NCBI RefSeq assembly: GCF_003589595.1
Contig: NW_020653855.1
Span: 5,304,583 to 5,368,582, forward strand
Reading direction: 5' to 3'
Length of the DNA: 64,000 bases
Source of the DNA: Hyposmocoma kahamanoa
Taxonomy: Eukaryota; Arthropoda; Insecta; Lepidoptera; Cosmopterigidae
Part shown: positions 51,037-60,000 of the stretch, in pieces
Layout: each line of letters starts with the position of its first letter
How positions within the stretch are numbered: the first letter of the stretch is position 1
Notes under the pieces: generated by a model
The model's input: the letters and a program-made list of their open reading frames with translations, nothing else
What the model was told of the DNA's origin: nothing
Database searches by the model: none
Translations under genes and position numbers: made by a program

Positions 51037-54000
51037 CACGCACACAACACCTCGCTTTAGTAATAAAAAAACAATAATTACTTAACGTACGCCCAGTTTG
51101 TGTTAAATAAATCAAAGTCGAAAAGGAAACTTTGTTAAAGTTATTGCTTGCACGCCGACCAACAGGTAAATGAATTAGTGACTCATTACGTAAATGCTTA
51201 GCTGGAACCCTTACGTGCGAATGACGTTTAGGGTTGCGCCCACACAGTAAAGCTCTTGTGAATGAGTTCGTTCAAAGAAATACTGCAACCTCTCCCACTT
51301 CCTTCCACCCTTTTCCTTTTCTCTATCTACTATTCTTCACTCTTTTCTGTTTTAAATGTACGTACATTCTCATTATTGGTTATTTTTTTAGAACGGAAAG
51401 AACCTCAATTCAAAGGTGAAGTAGACAAATCAAAACAGTCACCGAGTAAAACGAAGAAGCTAGAAGTGTCGCAGCCCAAACACGTAGAGAACATTGTCGA
51501 TTTGGAAGAGAGTTCGTCCGAAGACGGTTAGTACATTTAAAATTTCAAATATCGTAATTAAATTTGTATTGAATTGACATTCAATTATTTTTTGTGAAAT
51601 TACTACACTAGTTTGTTACCATCATTAAGTACAAAGATCCGACATGTAGAAAAATTCCTTCGATCCGGCCGAATTCGAACCGACGTCTTCTAGCAAACCG
51701 TGCCAGACGCTATGTGAACTAAGCAACGAAACGAACCAGCGAACGTCACAAATATTTCTATGTGCTTGTCGTCGGATCTTTGTATTTAGTTTTCAACGAC
51801 TTTTTAGCTGTAGCGCCATCCATGAGAAATCTTGTGAAAGTATTTTGTTTGAAGTGCTTAGTTGGTTTAAAGTGGCACGGTTTGTTAGAAGACGTCAGTT
51901 CGAATCCGGCGGATCTTTGTATTAATAATTATTCAAATATCGTGTTTAGTAGAAAGGGCGAAATCGCCATTTCGGAAAATGTTTCAGTGACCATGTTTTA
52001 AGTTTTAACGATTGTTTTGAAATATTTACGTCCTGTGTTAAAATACGATTTTGGTTTTCCAAATATGAATTTTAAAAATAAAATTTAATATATTTTTTTT
52101 ATTACTTATTTGAAACAGGACTTAATTATTCATTCACTCAAAGAGTCGTGAAAAATTAAAACGTGTTCCCTGAAACACTTTTCGTAATGGCGCTTTCGCT
52201 CTTTCTACAAAACACCCACGATATGTACATACAATAAGATAGATGTACCAAATGAAGCTGTAAATGGCCTTACTAACTTGGGGAGTCTCCATACTTCGCG
52301 CTGGATCGGCTTAAGCCGTTCAAAAAACCTATATCCATGCTATAAAAGCGAAAAAGACTTTGCGTGTTCCAAAGGTGTTTCCTGGTCGACTTAATTGCGT
52401 TTTCGTATTGATAAGTGTGGAAAATCCCTTCAATGCAAATTTTTATGTTAATTCGTTTATTAATAGAACAACTTTTTTATAACAAAAAAAACCGACCTCA
52501 AAAGTTCGTGTAATTACATCAATTTGCCAAGTTTTACTGAAATTGGTTACCGGAAAGTGCTCGAAACCGGATTAATTCCCTAGCTTCACCATCACCACCC
52601 TTAGTGGTGGAATATTTTCTTCACATTTAAATGGGACCAATGCTGAGGTACTCTCTTTCCAACATAAAACGAATCATCAAAATCGGTTCACAAATGAGTT
52701 ATCGCGTAACATGCATACAAAAGAAAATGTAGTCGAATTGAGAACCTCCTCTTTTTTTAAAGTCGGTTAATAAAAGCAAAATTAAACGCGTAGTCTCAGA
52801 TAAAAAAATTCCTTCTACTACAAAAATGTTACAAAGTAGCCACTACATACGTGTACATAAAGTATACATTTGTTTTACTTATTTATTTAGATTAAGTTAT
52901 ATTGAAATACATTTATCTTTATTTCTCGTACGTTCTACGAAACAAAGGACTTTCTGTTTTGACGTCAGATAAACAAGTATCCTACTGGAATTGTAAAGTA
53001 ACAATTTTTTCCCCAAACAGACATTCCAGATGTTCCAAAAGACGCCAAAACCCCTGAAACCACCACTAAAGACAGCGACAAAACCGATGTTACCTCAGAT
53101 ACAACCAATGCCAACAAAGACATAACCAATACGGAGATAGACATAACCAATGCAGACATAGATATAACTGATACAAACATAGACGTTGAGATAACCAATG
53201 CGGACGTTGAGATAACCAATGCGGACATAGACATAACCAATACGGAGATAGACATAACCAATGCAGACGTAGATATTACCGATACAAACATGGATGAAGT
53301 GACCAGTGTCAATTTGCCTTCGGACATAGATATAATGTCATACTCTGGTATAAATATGTCGCAAATAACTACAAAACACGGAGAGATAGTTATAAGTGGC
53401 GTGCCAAGACCTCCGCCCCAAAAACCGGTAAGTCATTTTGTATAATCTAAAAAAGTTATTTTCATAGTCTGTTCGAATCAGAATTTAATTTTATGTTGTA
53501 AATAATTCAAGTTACGTCCATTAGTGTTGTAAATAGTGTATGTAATGGGCAAATTATAATCAGTAATATCAGCGCTGCGATAGGTTCGGTTTCAAATCCT
53601 CCTATACAAACTCTGCTTTCCATTAATAAAAGTTAAATTAATATCACCATTAAAGTCACGTTGGTTAACAAGAGGCCTCAAAAAAGCTGCACTATAAATA
53701 GAAAACTTGGGTTTAAGTATTGCACACACAAAACAAACAACGATCGACATATGTACCAGAATTACAATAAAATACTCAAAAAGTGTATTCATTGTTCTAA
53801 GAGAATGGCAAATAAAAAATTCATCCTAAACAGCAAGAATTTATTGCAAAGCGACATGCACATTAATTAAAAATAGTGCTACTACGATCCGGTCATTATG
53901 AATAATGACCAACAGCATAGACCAAATTCATAAATTTATTACTTTGACCGTTTCTACTTATAATATCCATTTGCCCATGATCCATTTGAGAAATCGAGGC

Positions 54001-57000
54001 TTAAGATGACGTTAATTTATAGTTTGGACCGGGCAGTATGATTAATGCTATACTTGCCGCGGGCAATAACATAACTACAGATAGTTTGTTTTATTATTTT
54101 GGCTAAGACTGGGTGTAATTATTTATACAGCCTGGCCATTATATACAGTGACCGGGCAGTGTCGGGAGAAATATTTCTATGGCCTATATTTATTTCTCTC
54201 GTGAGTTTGGGTGTCATTTGTGATTGTCTATGTATGTGTCCATGGCACCTGCGACACAGGGTTTCCCTAGTGCGGGGTTATATTGAGTGTGTGCGTTTTT
54301 ATATTATATATTATTATATGTATATTAATTGTGAATTATTACATTTGTGAATATCATTATTTTTCAGGCAAGACTAAACACAAGCGAGGTCTCAATTAAG
54401 ACCGTAGCCACAACTGAATCTACGCTAGTAATACCTGAAAAAAAGGTAAATATCAAACAAAATTATTGTATTTCTTTTTTTTGTGTGAAAATGATAATTT
54501 TCATATTACTTGGATTTAAGCTTTCACACATTATTTGATTTTAAATTCGGGACTTAATCACGTATAAAACATATTTTAATTACCTCGACGTTTCGGACGT
54601 ATTGCAACGTCCATGGTCTCGAAGGGATTTAAAAGGCGGGTGTCAGCATCTTCTAGCCGCACTAGGGTTCTCACTAGACCGACACACAACACGCACGACA
54701 TCCGGCGACTTGTCGGGCGATACTTGATTTCGTTTATATTTGCTGATAACCATGACGATGAAAGCTTAAAACCGTCTTCTCGGTTGAAATTACGGTGTTT
54801 TTTAATTTCAATAGCTTCACGTACGATTCTACTATAGTGATGACGTTCTGTAGAAAAGATCTTGGGATTATGAAGCTCAATCCAGTGGTTTGGTCCTGAT
54901 TCTAGCAAATACTCGGCTATTGCAGACTTATTGAGCTGACGGTTCTTAACAGTCGCGATGTGTTCTTTAACTCTTTCTTTAATATACATATTTCAAAGGA
55001 ATAACATCATTAATTCATGAATGATGGATTACAAGTAAATATATATAATTGCTTATACAGGGGTATTTGGAAAATGCTAACAACCTCGCAAGACTATATC
55101 GCACCCCTCATGGAAGAATGGCATAAGTGGAGTTACGTCAAAAACGTTTTATTGCTCCTTTAGATACAGAAAAATATAACCAACATCCTCTCCAATTCTT
55201 GTAATTGTATCGACTAATATTGCAGATAGAGACTGCCACGCAGAGGTCCCAAGATTGATTCCCGGGCCGGGAGAAATATTTGTATGGGCTACATTTATTT
55301 CTCTCGTGAGTTTAGGTGTAATTTGTGGTTGTCTAGTGTGTCCATGGCACCCGCGACACAGGGTTTTCCCTAGTGCGGAGCTATGTTGAGTGTGTGCGTT
55401 ATTATGATAAAAAAAATAAAAATGCATAGTTCTGGCCTATCTGCCATGTGCGTAAAAGTATATGATAACGTTCCCAAAACCATCAAAAAACAGGTTAACA
55501 ATAATTCTTTTAATAAAAAGAATACAAAATATTTGGTTCAAAAATGTTTTACACTTTGCAAGAGTTCTTCGAGAGCAAAGATAATATGTAAATACATACC
55601 AATTATATGCAGTTTTAAAAATTGTTAAGAAATAATATTTTATTTTGCTTTTTATTACTTATATAATTACTTGTTACTTTTATTTATGTTTTTTCCATTT
55701 CATTAATGAAATCGTATTTTGATACTGATTTTTTATTAATTATAATTGGTTTTTCTAAACTGTAGAACTTCTGCAATTTAATTTAAGTTAAACGTAAATT
55801 GCGGTGCCCTACAGTGCTTATAATTATTTTAAAAAGTTGTGTATTAACCAAGTAATACAATAAATAAATACAGTATGAAGCTTCATTCGCGTCATGCATC
55901 TTTTAATTTGGTCTAGTTGGTATTACTTATTTGACAGTAATTGTTTCGGACACCAGCTTAGACGGAGAACGGGAGTCGACTCCCTGTATCAGTGGCGGTT
56001 TCGTGATTGATCTGTCTTGCTTTTATAAGACAAAGAATGTAACAACCACAATGTTACCACGCCATTAGTGCCGTCGCGTCACCGCTAGATGGCATTAGTT
56101 GTACTCTGAAACGCTATCGTTTTGTGAACTCTAATAGTATAAGTCATCTCATATGTTTTGTATAGTTGATGCTTACCATAAATGCTTATTACCGCTATAG
56201 CAATGGTATAGTACTCAAGTTATAGAGACGTCTATCCTACTTAAGCTTCGGCACTTAACTTGCGCTTTCACGCACTGTTGGGTCTCTAGCCACATAACTT
56301 TTTGTTTTGTCTTGTATCTAATATACGCCTTGCGCGCTTTCCGTCTGCGTCTCAATTTTCTACGCACCTCCTCTTGCTCACCAGCGCTACAATAATATTT
56401 TTTTATTGACCACGGCCTGCGCAGTGCGCGGGCATTATTGCTACGTCTGTGTTTGACACTTTCATAACGTACGTACGTACACACTCAACATAACCCCGCA
56501 CTAGGGAAACCCTGTGTCGCGGGTGCCATGGACACACACGTAGACAACCACAAATTACACCCAAACTCACGAGAGAAATAAAGGTAGGCCATACAAATAT
56601 TTCTCCCGACCCGGAAATCGAACCTGGGACCTCTGCATGGCAGTCCGGCATGGTAACCGTTCGGCCACAGAGGCAGTTTTGCCTGCACTTTCATGGATTA
56701 ATAATTGAATCGATATTTATGTGAAATTACTGCACTAGTTTGTTATAATTATATATTTGGTTTTTTCAACGACTTTTTAGCCGTAGCGCCATCTATGAGA
56801 AATCTTTAGTATTTCGTCACCCAGTTATGTATACCTTCTGGCTTCACTTTTATAGATGTTTCGTACATGGCGCTACGAACTACGCGTGGGAGTGACGTGT
56901 AGTGCGCCCTGGTACGCATTCCTTCCCCGCAAATCCGGCCCCGGGCCGCCTTTCCCGCTGTACCGCGTCTATATAATCTGATCTTTATAGTTGTAATACT

Positions 57001-60000
57001 TGACATACAGACTTTTTATTCTTCTAGGTGAAAGGTTCGAGTAATACCAAAGTATCTGAAACAATGGAAGTCTTTAATTTAGATTCAGACGATGAAGACA
57101 CTAAGTCTGCTGAAGGTAAGCAAAACAAGCGTCACTTCCACATAATACGAGTCACCTTGCGTGTGTATTCTCAGAGGACTAGGATACGAAAACATTGTTA
57201 CCGTCAAAGAAAAAGTTTAATAGCAGTGGAGCTCTTTATGAAAGAGTTTCTCCAAAGAAGTGTTGTCACACCTATTTATTTATTTATTCAGGACATTCCA
57301 CATAGAAAAACACTACATATTAAATATCGAACATAATACCTTAAAACTAAGTGATTCTACACTTAAAAAACATCACTTCTCATCTACTTATAAAATCGAT
57401 ATGCGCAAACTGATTTAAAAATTAAAATATTAAAATATACATTTCAGAGAATTTATTAAGTGCTATCAAATTAATTGAAATGTAATTTATGTATTTATAA
57501 GATATTACAAAAGAACGCTGGGTTATTCTTTTTTGTAACCGTTTAACCCAAGACCAATGCCCAAATCATGCGATTTGGAAATCGAGTTTTACGTCCTGCA
57601 TAGCCTTGGCAAAAGATTTAGGCTAGGCTATTTCTGTCCTTAGTGGTAATATGAACATTAAACAGTGTTCCGGATTTGAAAGGTGCTGGTGAAATTACAG
57701 GCCCAGGGGTCTTAACAACTTATGTCTCAGTCTATCTTTGCGATTTAAAGCTCTGGTGGAAAATTTTATTCAAATTTAAATGGTAGCAACACTGACGTAC
57801 CTTCTTTCCAAGAAAAAAGGAATCAGCAAAATCGATTCACAAATGCTGAAGTAATCGCGTGACATGCACACAAAAAAACAGTCCAATTGGGAACCTCCTC
57901 CTTTTTTGAAGTCGGTTAACAAAAAGATTTCGGTCTCAAAAATTTTAAAAACAAAGAAACGTCACTGTCAAAGTGTGACTGCTGGTGTGCCAAACCTTCT
58001 TTCTGTCTTTAACAGAATTGGAAAAGAGGGAAGTTCTCATTTTGTACAATTATAATTAGCTATTGCAAAAAAACTAACAAATATTCACAATAATTTAACA
58101 AACTCACTACGGAGACAAGATGACGTTCGAGCTCGAGAAACGAAGCACGAATGATATCTGCAACACGACAAAATGGCAACACAAAAACGTTTTTGATCCC
58201 AATTATGTTACTAGTATAATAACATTATTTGCGACTTTAAACATAGTCTTTTATTATAATTGTGGATTGTTATAAGTTTTATAAGATTACAGCTTGAAAA
58301 GAATCCTAAATGTTTATTATTGACCAAAATAGGAAACTACCATTTAAAATGTATTTTGTTATCCCATGTATATACATTTTGGACATCTAATTATAATTTA
58401 TACCATAATTGCTTTTTCCAGACACGTCACAGCAACAAACAAATAAATGCGTAAACAATTTATGCAAAAGTGACAGCAGTACGCCATTTATGGTGGCAGA
58501 TTCTTCAACATTGACATACTACGGCGGCAGTGGCAACAAAAAGAAACGGGCTATGGTCTGTCAGAATTGCTTATTTGTTGTTGCTAAAAGGCAGCAGGTA
58601 CGTTCCATTATTAACCACCTATATACGGGTACCTCAATGCCAGCGGTTGGCAATGGGGGCAAATTGAAGTGTGTGTTTTTGGTAAACGAACTGGCGAAAT
58701 TACAGGCACATATCAACTTGTCTCAGGGTGACAGGTGCAGTGGTAGTGTTCCTCAGATCTGTGCAATTTAAAGCTCTGAGTGACACTGTAACTGATATGG
58801 ACAGGTGTGTAGGTTACCATATGGCGCACGACTTGTTCGTCCCGTCACTTGATGTTTAAAAAAGAACTTCTCAAAATAAGTCCTTTTTTGTCTGCAATCT
58901 CTGCAAATCTGTTGCAATACTACAATACACTCACTATCGCTATATGTATGTATCAAGTAAATTGTTTAAGTTTTCTATTTAAAAACGTATTTGAAATTTG
59001 TCTCAAAAATGAATTATAAATATTAAGTACAAATCCACTACCTTATCTGTGATATTTATATATTAGTGTTTATGCAGTGTTGCTAGCTTTTGTATTTCGA
59101 ACTTACGCTTTCCGTATCACAGATAAGTTGGTGGCCCTGTAATTACATTTAACCAACGGCTGCCAAAATGAGGGTAGCAACGTCTTCCCTTGGTGAGCGC
59201 GCTGATAACTGCATTGTCACATTACCACTGCTCGCAACCAACCTCCTCTAACCAAAACTTTAGCTCCGCCCCTGAATATACCACCTCCTCTTATTTCCTT
59301 CACAGCTTCACCCACTATAGCCGATTTGGGCTCACCACAAGAACACAATGTACTACATTATAAAAATATTTACGGACACGTGTCCGGTACTCACTTGGTT
59401 TTAGGGTCCACTGAAAATTAGCGTCACAGTTTTTACTCGGCTGTGACATTAGCTGAGTGGCTCCTTTTACAAACGCCACAACCGCACACATGACATTGTT
59501 TCAAATTAAGTTGACTGTTTAAAATTGTATTATGTCTGCTTCGATGTTTTTTTTTTATTATTTTTTGTTTTACTTTTGCTTTGTCTTTTTTTATTTTTGT
59601 GTTGTGGCGTTGCAATAAATTCATTCTATTCTATTGTAAATTGTTTCTGGTTTGGGTGTTCTGCGTAGCGTTGAAGCCGTTGTAGCCTAAAGGTTAGACC
59701 CTACCGCAGAGGCCGTGGGTTCGGATCCAGTCTCGCACCTGAGGTTCGGAATTTATGTGCGAAGTTTAATTTGAAATTTGCCATGAGTTTTTCGGAGAAG
59801 GAAAACATCGTGATGAGACCTGCACGTCGAAGAAGGTTCTCAACCATTGGAAAGCGTGTGAACTCTCCAACTCGCATTGGGACGGCGGCGTGGCGGAGTA
59901 TGGCTTAAAACCCTCGCCAGAGAGGAGACCCTTAGTTCGTTCCACTTGTACGGGTATTCCCTGTCTGAATATTCTGAGTCGATTTGGTTAGTGTGGTTGT

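Noticed and set aside
50950..51048. CRISPR-like or regulatory array
   Set aside because: Simple CACG/CACA microsatellite in a eukaryotic intron.
52965..53327. 120-codon minus-strand frame (LVMSISVLVMSMSALVIS-type repeats)
   Set aside because: It is the antisense of the DITN repeats in eggless exon 7. The repeat period keeps all frames free of stops.
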